Below are positions 52,982 to 63,420 of a stretch of 64,000 nucleotides of DNA, one piece after another. The stretch's first letter is position 1; every line of letters starts with the position of its first letter. The notes beneath the pieces are model-generated. The model ran no database searches and was not told the origin of the DNA. It saw only the letters and a program-made list of their open reading frames with translations. The stretch covers positions 191,501 through 255,500 of the forward strand of contig CAMXCT020001090.1 of assembly GCA_947184155.2 (NCBI GenBank), given 5' to 3'. A program made the position numbers and the translations under genes. The DNA is from Cladocopium goreaui. Lineage: Eukaryota; Sar; Dinophyceae; Suessiales; Symbiodiniaceae.

Positions 52982-53772
52982 AGACTAGTATCATTTTTCC
53001 TTCGTCCTGGGGTTCCGTCAAGTCATTCAAAACATGAGGGAGGAGCTGCTTCTGTCGCTTAAGTTTCATCAAAGCTTGCAAGCTTGCAATGTTTTGGCCT
53101 CCCTTTTTCGACGCTCTTTCACCTTCTTTGGGGTAGCTTCCGGTTTCTTTCCTGGAGTGCTTTCCTTCATCACCTTGTCGGCATTCTTTCCCTTCTTTGG
53201 ACTGCTCTTGCCATGTGGGTCCCAAACTTTGCAAGGTGTGGACATCAAAGAAGTGACCCGAGCTTTGCGAGCCCTGGGGCGATCCTCATTCTCCAACTTC
53301 TGCTTTTTTGAAGCCTGCAGTTCCTCTGAAGTCTTGTCCGGAAGCGTGCTCTCATCTTTGGCTCTCTTACCTCGTTTTTTGTCGGCATGCTTTCATCATC
53401 CTTTGTCTTCTCCTCAGCCTGCTTTCTCTTCGGCACCTTGCTTGGTGCAGCCTTTGAAGCCTCCTTTTTGGCTTTCTTTTCCTCTTTCTTTTCTTCTTTT
53501 GCCTTCTGCTCTGCTGCCTTCTCTGCTTTTCCAAGTTCTTTTTCTGTCTGCCGAGCTTTCTGCTCGTCTCGCATTTTTTTTCTCATGTCCTGTTGCTGCT
53601 TCACAATGTCCACAGTCCCAGGCAGGGATTCCATTTCACCACCCTTCACATCCACAGACATTGGCACCAGAGGGTTGGGAATGAGAGCTCCTTTTGCCTT
53701 TGGCTCTGCTGTTTTCTTGTTGTCTTTCGAGCTTGGTTTTGCAGCACTGCCAGACGAAGGGTCCTGACCCAT
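52982..53772 (-). pseudogene. Lys/Glu-rich coiled-coil protein with two frame disruptions
   Basis: An ATG at 53772 opens MGQDPSSGSAAKPSSKDNKK. After a short Pro/Val region comes a long charged helix (QKARQTEKELGKAEKAAEQK, then KAKEEKKEEKKAKKEASKA), predicted coiled coil. At 53375-53380 the frame meets an A6 run. Beyond it the protein-like frame is one base back (RGKRAKDESTLPDKTSEELQ, then ASKKQKLENEDRPRARKAR). Near its end an 8-bp tandem duplication (AAGCTTGC twice, 53072-53087) shifts the frame again; without it the protein would read on into LMKLKRQKQLLPHVLNDLTE and stop at 52982. Alternative explanations for the first break are given in the findings. Probably a nuclear basic protein; no domain. 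Confidence 0.55.
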
Positions 53773-53860
53773 GTGTTGCACACAAACACACCCTGTATCT
53801 TTCGTTCATGCCCACATGACCCACATGTAAGCACATACCCGAAAACAAAATTGCCAAATC
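53773..53860 (-). CDS. possible small zinc-ribbon-like exon
   Basis: Minus-strand frame LTCGSCGHERKIQGVFVCNT with a CGSCGHE...FVC arrangement of three cysteines and a histidine, possibly metal-binding. It overlaps the start region of the Lys-rich protein in another frame, so it would have to be joined by splicing. Low confidence. Confidence 0.25.
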
Positions 53861-53866
53861 TTTGAT

Positions 53867-54275
53867 TTAAAAAAACGCATCAAACTCAGCACATGATAAC
53901 ACACTGCAGTCCTGTGCAGGTGAAGGGGCAGCATTCATTGCAGTTGATGGTTTCTGCACAAGTGCCTGGGGAGGGCAAACTGTAAGCTGCAATAATGTCT
54001 GGATAAGTTGCATGTTGCTCATGCGGATTGATTTTGGTAGACCCATATACCAACGGAAAGCCTGGTCCTTGGTCTTGGTATCCTGTGGTCCCTTTGTGCG
54101 CTTCTTCATTGCTGGCATCAACGGGCTGGGCAACTTGTCACGCTGTGTCTCGTAGAACAAGGTGTAGTCCAGGAAGTCTTGTGGTCTGATCTCGTCTTGG
54201 TTCTGCTTTCAATCCACTCTTCCACTACCTTCTTCACCTCCTCCTCCCAGTACACCTCCAAGTGGGAACATGGAT
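53867..54275 (-). CDS. hypothetical exon with an internal frame change
   Basis: Upstream part (54275-54190): EVYWEEEVKKVVEEWIE. Downstream part, in the next frame: NQDEIRPQDFLDYTLFYETQ, RDKLPSPLMPAMKKRTKGPQ, KDQAFRWYMGLPKSIRMSNM and QLIQTLLQLTVCPPQALVQ, ending at a stop at 53867. The two parts read as one protein if a single base is corrected near ATTGAAAGCAGAACC. Charged then globular; family unknown. Likely the same gene as the neighbouring exons. Confidence 0.5.
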
Positions 54276-54539
54276 ATTGAATGAAAAGTAGATGAACATA
54301 TTACTCATGAAACGGAGATGTGTGAACATACATAAATTTGAAAACCCATGCCTTTCCATCCGTTTGTCTTCTCTCGTAAAGCCTTCCAAAAAACAAGATT
54401 CATAAATTGTTGCATGCATACATGCGGGAAGTTTGGTGTTTCACATGGTAGCAGGAATTAAACAACAGATGCAAACACCGAAACCTCCATTCTTTTCAAT
54501 CGATGGGCTTCGGTTTTCGCAGATTCTTCCTGCCAGAGC

Positions 54540-54720
54540 TGAATCAATCATTACACAAAGCCTTGAAAACATAATACTGCATATGCACAGATATAGTTTT
54601 AAAAAATGTCCTGGCCTTTTCTGGGACTTCTTCACATGGCTCATCCAAACCAACCGCATCTCGTAGTTGTCCTTCCCGACTTGGTTCTTTCTCTGGCAAG
54701 TCCTTGCCAACAAAAGCATG
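54540..54720 (-). CDS. possible exon
   Basis: Two minus-strand frames compete: CQRKNQVGKDNYEMRLVWMS with HVKKSQKRPGHFLK, and LPEKEPSREGQLRDAVGLDE with PCEEVPEKARTFF. Either would fit the gene. The first is slightly more protein-like. The segment 54276-54539 and 54721-55052 shows no clear exon. Confidence 0.3.
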
Positions 54721-55052
54721 CACATGTATCAAAATTTGATACACATTTCGGAGACTATGGCACAACAGCCAAGAGCTAGTTCTTCAAAACCATGTGTGGT
54801 TTTTGGAACAGGATATCACGAACTTCAATTTTTTTTCAGCCAAGATGCGTCATCAGATACAGACACAGCATCAGCATGTAGTTCCAAACCTTCAGCAAGA
54901 GGTTCCACCTGCATTGAGAGTCAAGTTGGAAACACAGAGTCTGGCTTCATGCAACGTAAAATCGGATCATCTAGTGATGATGGGGAACACAACAGCAGAA
55001 ATCAAAACGCATATCGAAGTGGTAAATAGTGGTAAAGTCTATACCCACCCTT

Positions 55053-57134
55053 AAGGTTTTGCAGCCGATAGGGGGTCTTTGGAATTTGATTCTAGGGTCC
55101 TTGGTGATTTAGTTCTACCTCTGATTGTGTGATATATGTTTTCCATTATTTATTTCTTTATCTATCTTATCTATCAAGGTAGGTGGCCTTGGTATATACT
55201 AGTGAAAATGATCCCAAAGGAAAGATCGTCTTGGGTTAGCGTCCCTTGGATGTTTCAATATATAGCTAATTCTTATCCGCCATTCGGTAATCATGCCAAG
55301 ATGGGGATTGATAATTAGTCTCTCCATCCATTTACCCTTCTATTTGTGGAAGTGCCAGTCAGAACAAACGATCACCAGTCGATCGTAGTTCAAATAGTTT
55401 TTTTTTTTCGGCTGGGTACTTCGTTAAAATATATTATATCTATGTTCTGCAATTGATCTGGGTTCTCTGGAAATGGATTCTTGGGTCTTTCCAAGTACTT
55501 AATATATGATAATGGAATTGAATTGTATTATAGGTACCTTATTATTTCCCCTATGAGATAACCAATTGGTTGATTAAATGGGTATCATCTTACCATTGGT
55601 TATTTAATGTAACTATTTGTTTTTTACCATGCTTATAGAAAATTCTATGTGCATTTTTATGTTCACTCTTAGGCAACCACTTGGTTGGCTAAATTGATAT
55701 CATCCCAGTATCAGTTACGGTTATTTTATTTTATTCTATTCCTTGGATTAACTGGGGTCCACTACCATTTCTGAAGGGTACCCAACCAATTGCTGGATCA
55801 AAATGGAAAAGGTATCAACCGCGCTCTTGTTTTTTCTAGGGTGGTGCCCCCATATACCTTTGGTATAAAGCCATCAATGTTATCCCTGATGATCATTATT
55901 TTTTTCAAGTGCTAAATTTCTCCCATTATTTCTACGTCTACATCATATATCCTTTAAATGCAATGTCCAACAGCTAATTTGCCGAAGTCAGGGCTCAGAA
56001 ATCAGCACCCTGAGTTAGGAAAAAAAATTGGCCGATATCCTAGGTGCTTGGTGGGGTATTGCCTAAGTAAGGTCGCAAAAATCTGCACCTAGACTTAGGC
56101 GATACAGAGGTTGTACCCTGGGATTTAGGGAAAAAAATTGCCGATTTCAGGGTGCAGAAATTGGCATGTGGACTTAGGAAACAGCCCTACTATTATATTC
56201 TACCATGATTTTTGCCGCAATGGATTCGGGGTCCTTGATTTTGAGATTTAGGAAACAAATTTGCCGATCTTTTGGCTTGGGGGACCCCGTATCCATCGCA
56301 ACCACAAATCCGTCGCATAACGATATTTTATTTTATTTTTTATCGAAGTACCCAACCCCAAAAAACCTATCTGAACTACGATCGAATGGTGATCGTTTGT
56401 CCTGACTGGCACTTCCACAAATAGAAGGGTAAATGGATGGAGAGACTAATTATCAATCCCCATCTTGGCATGATTACCGAATGGCGGATAAGAATTAGCT
56501 ATATATTGAAACATCCAAGGGACGCTAACCCAAGACGATCTTTCCTTTGGGATCATTTTCACTAGTATATACCAAGGCCACCTACCTTGATAGATAAGAT
56601 AGATCAAGAAATAAATAATGGAAAACATATATCACACAATCAGAGGTAGAACTAAATCACCAAGGACCCTAGAATCAAATTCCAAAGACCCCCTACCGGC
56701 TGCATATATTGATATATATATATATACATGTATAAAGATATAATATATTTTAGTTTTTTTATCAAAGTACCCAGCCGAAAAAAAAAAAGCTATTTGAACT
56801 ACGATCGAATGGTGATCGTTTGTTCTGACTGGCACTTCCACAAATAGAAGGGTAAATGGATGGAGAGACTAATTATCAATCCCCATCTTGGCATGATTAC
56901 CGAATGGCGGATAAGAATTAGCTATATATTGAAACATCCAAGGGACACTAACCCAAGACGATCTTTCCTTTGGGATCATTTTCACTAGTATATACCAAGG
57001 CCACCTACCTTGATAGATAAGATAGATCAAGAAACAAATAATGGAAAACATATATCACACAACCAGAGGTAGAACTAAATCACCAAGGACCCTAGAATCA
57101 AATTCCAAAGACCCCCTATCGGCTGCAAAACCTT
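55053..57134. mobile_element. 2.1-kb terminal-inverted-repeat element with CCTT target duplication
   Basis: Both ends read AAGGTTTTGCAGCC inward and the inverted arms extend about 380-400 bp (55053-55440 and 56740-57134, about 97% identical). A third, internal copy of the arm (56346-56702) lies in the same orientation as the right arm. CCTT is present immediately outside both ends (55049-55052 and 57135-57138). The interior (55441-56345) has no transposase-like frame, only short GCCGATTTCAGGGTGCAG-type repeats at 55975-56180, so it is non-autonomous. The 60-residue ORFs in each arm (MFSIIYF..IYLIYQGRWP) are the same sequence three times and probably not genes. Confidence 0.85.
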
Positions 57135-57240
57135 CCTTGTCATCATCGTCCATTGGGATAGTGTCCATGATGTCCATATAGCTGTTCTCATACTTTGCTG
57201 CCATGGTCTTGTAGTTGTTTTCGATCATGTCCTGTCAGAG
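57135..57240 (-). CDS. acidic exon ending at the element boundary
   Basis: The exon starts after a CTGACAG acceptor as DMIENNYKTMAAKYENSYMD and continues IMDTIPMDDDDKE up to the exact edge of the inserted element. If not spliced, the frame would continue into the element for about 30 residues to a stop. The pre-insertion sequence would have been AAG/G followed by GTGGGTATAG, so the insertion appears to sit at a former splice donor. Confidence 0.5.
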
Positions 57241-57324
57241 AAAACCCTAGCCCTTAAGTAGATGACCCCAATCTCAATATCCAATAAACTAATAGCTGAA
57301 ACAAAGTCATAGTGAGAACGCACC

Positions 57325-57328
57325 TCAC

Positions 57329-57361
<33 letters not shown>

Positions 57362-57415
57362 TGGCCCATGGGTCTTCACGGCAATATCCCAGAGGGTCTG
57401 GTGTGTTTTCCATAG
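57325..57415 (-). CDS. exon encoding an aspartate run
   Basis: Frame MENTPDPLGYCREDPWAND followed by ten Asp codons (a GAT trinucleotide run at 57326-57360) and GEV/R at a GTGCG donor-like site. The trinucleotide run is coding and may vary in length between individuals. Confidence 0.5.
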
Positions 57416-57479
57416 GGTCCTAGCAGGGCTAAAATCATGTATGTGTTCTAACAGTAGCCATATCTAAAATCAAAACATT

Positions 57480-57790
57480 GATGGCATGAACCAGGTGGCT
57501 CCTGTAAGACTTCATCATCTAGGGCCATAGACTCTGTGGAGGCACAAACCTTTTCATCTCCTTTCTGTGGTTCTAGCCCACGCAGCTGTGCGACGATCTT
57601 CTTGAGAACAACTATGCGGGGGTTCCTGCAACCAGAAAGAAAAAGGTCATTATTGATTGAGAGCATCCATGCCAGACAGAAACAACCACGATATACACAA
57701 CAACATGTCCTGGCTGACACCGTTCGATACGTAATGTTCACAGTGTGGCGGGCAAGTTCCAGCAACTTCGAGCCCTCAAGGTTTGCCCAG
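57480..57790 (-). CDS. hypothetical exons
   Basis: Piece 1 (57790-57700): DWANLEGSKLLELARHTVNI and TYRTVSARTCC. Piece 2 (57625-57480): RNPRIVVLKKIVAQLRGLEP, QKGDEKVCASTESMALDDEV and LQEPPGSCHQ. The part between is intron-like. Unknown family; same minus-strand gene. Confidence 0.45.
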
Positions 57791-57834
57791 TCCTGACACA
57801 ACATATAACTAATTGTGAAAGATGGAAAGAAATC

Positions 57835-58073
57835 AACTTGTTCATTTCTTTGAAAATATTGGATGAGTCCCCCTTCACCTGTTTCTTACCACTCTTCGTG
57901 TCATATAGCTCCGCTGGGAAAAGGTTGCAGGTGATAGCCAACAGCGCAAAAGCCACCTCAAAAACATTGATGTGGTCATAGGTCATCACAGATTTTGCAT
58001 TTGCATTTGGATATGGTGCCATATATGTATTTGAACCTTCTAGCCAAACCAGGACGGCAATAGGGGTACACAA
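57835..58073 (-). CDS. hypothetical exon
   Basis: Frame PIAVLVWLEGSNTYMAPYPN, ANAKSVMTYDHINVFEVAFA, LLAITCNLFPAELYDTKSGK and KQVKGDSSNIFKEMNKL. Well-formed, with two hydrophobic strands or helices but no membrane segment. It belongs to the minus-strand gene between 52.5 and 58.9 kb. No domain recognised. Confidence 0.5.
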
Positions 58074-58149
58074 AGTTGATATTGCCCATTTATTAGTCTT
58101 GGGTGAGTTTCAAACCGTTTAATGGCAATGCTGGGGAATTATTCATGAG

Positions 58150-58310
58150 TCACATTGAGGCTTGAGGATGCTGCCAAGAAGCTTTCTGGTCTTTAGCGGA
58201 CGGCAGCTTGGACCCAGCAAAGGCTAAGAGGTACTCTTTGAGAAGATCATAGTTCTCCGTGAGATCTGACTCATGGACCTCAGACATCAGTCCATAGCTA
58301 TGGTCATTTT
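58150..58310 (-). CDS. hypothetical exon
   Basis: Frame YGLMSEVHESDLTENYDLLK, EYLLAFAGSKLPSAKDQKAS and WQHPQASM, then a stop at about 58174. Helical and acidic. Probably an internal exon whose donor precedes the stop. Confidence 0.45.
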
Positions 58311-58539
58311 TGCTTGTTCAAACTACAGAAAGCTAATAAAAGGGATGCATGTATCAATCTTGCCTAATCCTGGCCAGGTGGCCATCGTCGCCTCCTTTTT
58401 CCAATGAACAAGTTTCCTGTCCTTAGATCGCACATGTTGTTAGATGTGGTCTATATGAATGTATCATGTATGCATTCCATCATCACTACATGCAACTATT
58501 TAGTGATATAAAATAAATATGACAAAGGTCTGGGTCACT

Positions 58540-58916
58540 CATGATTGATGGCAACAGGTTGTTGATCACCTGGTAGACCACGTCATGGATCGCTTCCGCC
58601 ATCTCCTTGGATTCCCAAAGAACTACAGTCAAATCCAAGTTTGAAGTTTGAAGTTTGGCCCTGGTTATCACAGAAGCTATGCATGTAGGTCACCCTTAAG
58701 GGAAGAAATACGGTGGTTTTTCACATCCAAGAAGTTATCAGATGACCACTGGACTATAAATCCAAGATACCCCACATGGAGAACCAGTGGGGTGAAGATA
58801 TGCTTCACTCCCGGTGTATCGGCTGACTCTGTCAAAAATTTGGCAGCCGCCATGGCTGCACTGAGGACCAAGTCTCTGAGCCAGCCAGCTCTAGGCCATG
58901 GGAGGTCGCAGGGCAA
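58540..58916 (-). CDS. hypothetical N-proximal exons
   Basis: Piece 1 (58916-58680): WPRAGWLRDLVLSAAMAAAK, FLTESADTPGVKHIFTPLVL, HVGYLGFIVQWSSDNFLDVK and NHRISSLKGDL. Piece 2 (58670-58540): RAKLQTSNLDLTVVLWESKE and MAEAIHDVVYQVINNLLPSI. The two are in different frames with about 10 bp between, so either a short intron or an indel separates them. No domain recognised. Confidence 0.45.
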
Positions 58917-58929
58917 ACTGACATGTTAA

Positions 58930-59640
58930 GAGCCAACACCCCCAACTTCATTTTTTGAACTGTTGATACTTGAGAGCTTACCATGGCAAGAATAGTCCAA
59001 TTTTTCACCCACAAGCCGATTCCGGATCTTGCCTTGCAACGCTGCTGTGCGAAGAAGACCCATTGCCAATCAGGATGCACATTGGAAGCTTGAGTGTATC
59101 AGTGGGACTATAATTGATTGGGAGCCATCTATGGGTACCAGTGTTAGTGCCTATTGGTGCCATGTTTCTACTGGCATATTATTAAAAATATGTTGTAAAC
59201 TATATAATTTTACTTGGGTTGATCAGATTTTCTTGTGGGGGGCCATTGCAAACCCCCAGAAGTTCGTATTTACATACTTGGGAGGGGTCTGTAACCCAAG
59301 GATGTGAATATGAACTGTTGAGCCCAAAACTGTGAATATGAAGTCCTGAGCCGAGCCGGTCACGGGCACATACTTGGAGAGTAAGGGATTATAACTTACA
59401 ACTAATAAGGGGCCTAAACCGTAGTGCTTTGATCTATACATGGTTTAAAAATAAAGTTATCATACCATAAACGGTGCTATAATTGACTTATAACTATAGT
59501 AAGGGGCTGAAACTGTCGCTGTGCTCAGGATAGCTGGCAAGGTGGCTCGTGGCGGGGCCACGCGACTTGGCAGAGAGTAACCATAGATGACGATTTTTCT
59601 TACAATATGTTCGATCAGCTGAACCCAAGCCGCATGATGA
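58930..59640. other. unique DNA, nothing recognised
   Basis: No clear exon. Two copies of an AACT(G/A)TTGA...TGAATATGAA phrase near 59305-59345. May hold the promoter of the minus-strand gene. Confidence 0.3.
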
Positions 59641-59689
59641 AGATCTTGCATGGGCCAATCCGGAAAGAACATTCTCTATCTGGCCATGC

Positions 59690-59935
59690 AAGGCTTAATT
59701 CACAAATTTGCAAGAACACATTGCCCTTCCAAAATGATCGAGGAATCCAAAAGGTGGCGCCATGAGGATGGTGGCAGCCAAGTGAGCACAAAGGCGGGTT
59801 GTAGATCCGAGCAGCTCTGCAACAAGGAAATAGACCAGCTTGACATGAGAGAGCTTGTTCACATTCGGATTGAACAGGTTGACAATGGCACCCAATATCA
59901 GATGGCAGATTTTTCTGTGCCTTTTTTGCTTTGGG
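59690..59935 (+). CDS. possible exon, with a related diverged segment at 61965-62080
   Basis: Frame KMIEESKRWRHEDGGSQVST, KAGCRSEQLCNKEIDQLDMR and ELVHIRIEQVDNGTQYQMAD. The start (GAGGAATCCAAAAGGTGGCG, then GAGGATGGTGGCAGCCAA) resembles sequence at about 62011-62060, which suggests a local duplication. Function unknown; the minus-strand frame across it is also open, so the strand is uncertain. Confidence 0.3.
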
Positions 59936-60129
59936 TAAGGGTAAGGGCTTGGCGCGGAGTCTGTGCGATGAATTCCTTTGAATTGTGCATTCGGAATTTT
60001 AACTAGGGTGTGAAATAGTTTTAGGAATTTTTTTTCAGCAGGTTTGGGAATTTTTTTTGGATTTCTTGGCTGGTACCATTTGCCTAGTGTTTGCAACGGT
60101 TTGGAACTTGAATTTGTCATTTTGCATGG

Positions 60130-60370
60130 TATTTGCCACATTTGGGCATGTTCACCTTCCATTTTGCATGGGATTTACTACATGTGGGCATGTTCACCTT
60201 CCATTTTGTATGGTATTTGCCACATTTTGGCATGTTCACCTTCCATTTTGCATGGGATTTCCTACATGTGGGCATGTTCACCTTCCATTTTGTATGGTAT
60301 TTGCCACATTTTGGCATGTTCACCTTCCATTTTGCATGGGATGTTCTACATGTGGGCATGTTCACCCAAA
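60130..60370. repeat. 42-bp tandem repeat in A/B dimers
   Basis: About six units of ATGTTCACCTTCCATTTTG. One variant continues CATGGGATTTACTACATGTG and the other TATGGTATTTGCCACATTTT. They alternate, giving an 84-bp dimer repeated about three times. All three frames stay open because 42 is a multiple of 3; the ORFs are artefacts. Confidence 0.92.
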
Positions 60371-60429
60371 TATTTACAGATGCAGAAGCTTGGGATTAGA
60401 TAAAAAGCGGGTGGGGGGGATTGAGGGAG

Positions 60430-61098
60430 GGCGCTAGCTATCTATCTAGCTAGCTAGCTATCTATCTAGCAAGCTAGCTATCTATCTAGCAATCTATCTA
60501 TCTACCTATCTATCTATAGCTATCTATCTACCTATCTAGCTAGCTATCTTGCTAGCTATCTATCTACCTATCTAGCTATCTAGCTAACTATCTATCTAGC
60601 TATCTAGCTATCTAGCTTTCTATCTATCTAGCTATCTATCTATCTAGCCATCCAGCTGTCTATCCAGCTATCTAGCTATCGAGCTATCTAGCTAACTATC
60701 TATCTAGCTATCTAGTTATCTAGCTTTCTATCTATCTAGCTATCTATCTATTTAGCCATCCAGCTGTCTATCCAGCTATCTAGCTAACGAGCTATCTATC
60801 TAGCTATCTATCTATCTGGCTAACTATCTGCCTATCTATTTAGCTATCTATCTATCTATCTAGCTATCTATCTAGCTATCTATCTATCTAGCTATCTATC
60901 TAGCTACCTCTTTATCTATCTAGCTAGCTATCTATCTAGCTATCTATCTATCTAGCTATCTATCTAGCCATCTATCTATCCAGGTATCTAGCTATCTATC
61001 TCTCTAGCTATCTATCTATCTAGCTGGCTATCTATCTATCTAGCTATCTATCTACCAAGCTATCTATCTATCCAGCTATCTATCTATCTATCTATCTG

Positions 61099-61136
<38 letters not shown>

Positions 61137-61137
61137 A
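60430..61137. repeat. CTAT/CTAGCTAT tetranucleotide array
   Basis: About 700 bp of CTAT and CTAG units with sporadic CCAT, TTAG and CGAG variants, and a pure CTAT run at the right end. Both sides carry a similar G-rich phrase (AAAAGCGGGNGGGGGGATT at about 60402 and 61219). Confidence 0.93.
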
Positions 61138-61384
61138 CATGTAATCCTGTCAGCTTTCCAGAGAAGGTTAGTTCGCAAAAACCAACTAATGTAACTTGGG
61201 TTTAAGTTTAAATTAAAAAAAAAAGCGGGAGGGGGGGATTGGGGAGGGCGCAGCGCCTCCCCCCAAAGCAGAATGCAAGCACCTCTTCTCACATGTTACG
61301 TTGCAAGTTTTCAAGAGAAGGTTGGTCATGTGATACTCAGGGATGTAAATACTGTGCAAAATGCATCTTACATGAAAATCAAGT

Positions 61385-61515
61385 ATTTAAAGCAGGCAAA
61401 GCAAAAAAAAAGCAGAAAAGCAAAAAAGCAGAAAAGCAGAGAAGCAGGAAAAGCAGGAAAAGCAGGAAAGCAGAGAAGCAGGAAAAGCAGGAAAAGCAGA
61501 GAAGCAGGAATCCAA
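61385..61515. repeat. GCAGAAAA / GCAGGAAAA array
   Basis: About 14 copies of an 8-9 bp purine-rich unit (AAGCAGAAAAGCAGAGAAGC), giving a Lys/Gln/Arg artefact frame. Confidence 0.9.
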
Positions 61516-63235
61516 AAATAATTCCTAAACCTGATCAAAAAAAAATCCTAAAATAATTAGCCCTCCATTTTAACTTACTGTTGAGCATTGAATGCTTTTT
61601 GGTCAGCCTTCACCACTGTCCACTTGAGACATGCACAGGTAGTGCGCGCAGATTTTTTCCGTCCCTGGTTTCTTGCTAGGATGAATGGTGGGAAGAGAAT
61701 CCGTCCTGGCGTTCGCACATTGAGCGAGAAAAACCATCGGCGACTTGCCATTTGTATTTTGTTGATGCGGCGCTGTTCCCTTGATTTTCGTGGATGCATA
61801 ATGAAAAAAATCTGAGGCTAAGATTATATGTCCATGCTGCTAGCTGACATGGGGGCATGCGTATCCGGTTTTGGAGGGTACCTTTTCTGGGTGCCTGAAA
61901 CCAAAACCACATGAAATAACACCTTGCGCAGGCCAACCCTCAAAGAACATCTATCAATTGAAGCATGCATTAAGTCGTTTTTTTTCTGGCCCACCTCGTT
62001 TCCTTCCAGAAAAACCGAGGAATGCAAAAAAAGGTGTCGTGAGGATGGTGCCGGCCAAAGCGCAAAGGTGCATGGGCTAGCTTTATGCTAGGACGAAAAC
62101 AAAATTGAACATGTCCATCCGAGCAAAGAGGAAAGTGGAACAAAATTGAATGGATAAGGGGTTTGCAGGTGCATGGGAAACTTGTAATGGAATGGAAACA
62201 TTTAAGAGCGCACTCTGTTTCCAAGCAGCTTAAGAAGGAGCCAGGGAATGACGCAGACAAGCGATTTATATTGGCCCACCTGACTTCCGATCTTGCAAGC
62301 TGCGCCACGCCAGAAACGAGTCGTGATCCACGGCGCTCCCGAGCAGCACACCCTCTTGAAGGAGTTGTTGGAAAGTGAGTTCGGTGCCTTGGCTTTTTAT
62401 TTTAAACCAGCCTTCCAAGACAACATTTTCTCTAGGAAGAACAAGGAGATCAAAGGTAGGCTTTCAATTCAAATAAAGAAGTTTGGACACCTGTTGTGAG
62501 CCCAGCTTTCAATCTCAATCTGGGTGTTGGATACCTGACCTTGGAGTAAAAAACACAGACCACAGACCTGACAAAGCAGATCGTTTTGCACAGATTTTGT
62601 TGCAAGCAGAAGATGAGATCGGCAGTTGAAAGTCTTGCTCAAATGAGTGGCTTCGTGACAGCAACTTCCCTCCTCATGCACCTAAGGACGTGTGCAGTCA
62701 ATGCACGCACAACGACTCCTCCATTAGCACGTGTGCAATTCGACACTGCTGATGCGGCGACAGCTGCCATGGCGGGATGGGCCACTGTCGGCGAAGGTCG
62801 CATGGTATGGGCGTAACGTTTGGAATAACCAATAATACCAATGGGTGATATTAAGGGATAATTAGGCACCAGCAAAAGTAAAATAAGGGGGTAATAGCCA
62901 TCTTGTGTTGTTGTGCGACCCGCTGCAGCATTGCAGTTACCTAACAGTCTCTCCTGTTAAGGCTCTTGCAAATCTACCATTTTGCGGCCTCCAGCGCGGC
63001 AGAAAGCTGTCAAATTCGTGTGGGTTTGGCACATGTGACAGTGGCTGCGATGAAAAAAATAGATGCAGGCTGTGGGGGACAATGGATGGAGGTGTCACAA
63101 GCTGAATCGTGGAAGGGGCGCTTGTTTATTCTGTGCCAAGCGCAAGATTTCAGGCTTTCACCTGGAGAGAGCGTCAATGGCTTTCCAGATGCTCATCATT
63201 AGATTGAAGAAGATGCCTTTCTAGGCCAACGGACG
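61516..63235. other. mostly unclear DNA with possible plus-strand exons
   Basis: Two plus-strand segments look possibly coding. One (62305-62455) reads RQKRVVIHGAPEQHTLLKEL, LESEFGALAFYFKPAFQDN and IFSRKNKEIK. The other (62600-62815) reads MRSAVESLAQMSGFVTATSL, LMHLRTCAVNARTTTPP and DTADAATAAMAGWATVGEGR. Family unknown. The rest shows nothing. Confidence 0.3.
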
Positions 63236-63284
63236 AAATAGACCCCAAAGGTCCCTGCCACATATATATATATATATTTAGAAA

Positions 63285-63420
63285 GTGTCGCGCGACTGTC
63301 CTGTCCTTTCCACCAGCACGGCGCTCCACTTCACGGAGCTCCAAGCCAAGGGCTGCAACGAGCTGCTTCCAGTTTTTGCCCATCGTCTCAGTGAAAGCCG
63401 GTAAGTTGCCATGGCACAAA
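63285..63420 (-). CDS. possible hypothetical exon
   Basis: Frame LPAFTETMGKNWKQLVAALG, LELREVERRAGGKDRTVARH and F, then an AT run. Compact, charged and helical. Isolated on this strand, so low confidence. Confidence 0.35.

Noticed and set aside
55136..57051. Three identical 60-residue ORFs (MFSIIYF...)
   Set aside because: Present once in each arm copy of the TIR element; short, hydrophobic and without any flanking gene structure. Identity reflects the young arms, not selection.
60130..60400. Cys/His-rich 119- and 126-residue frames that look zinc-finger-like
   Set aside because: Direct translation of the 42-bp A/B dimer array.
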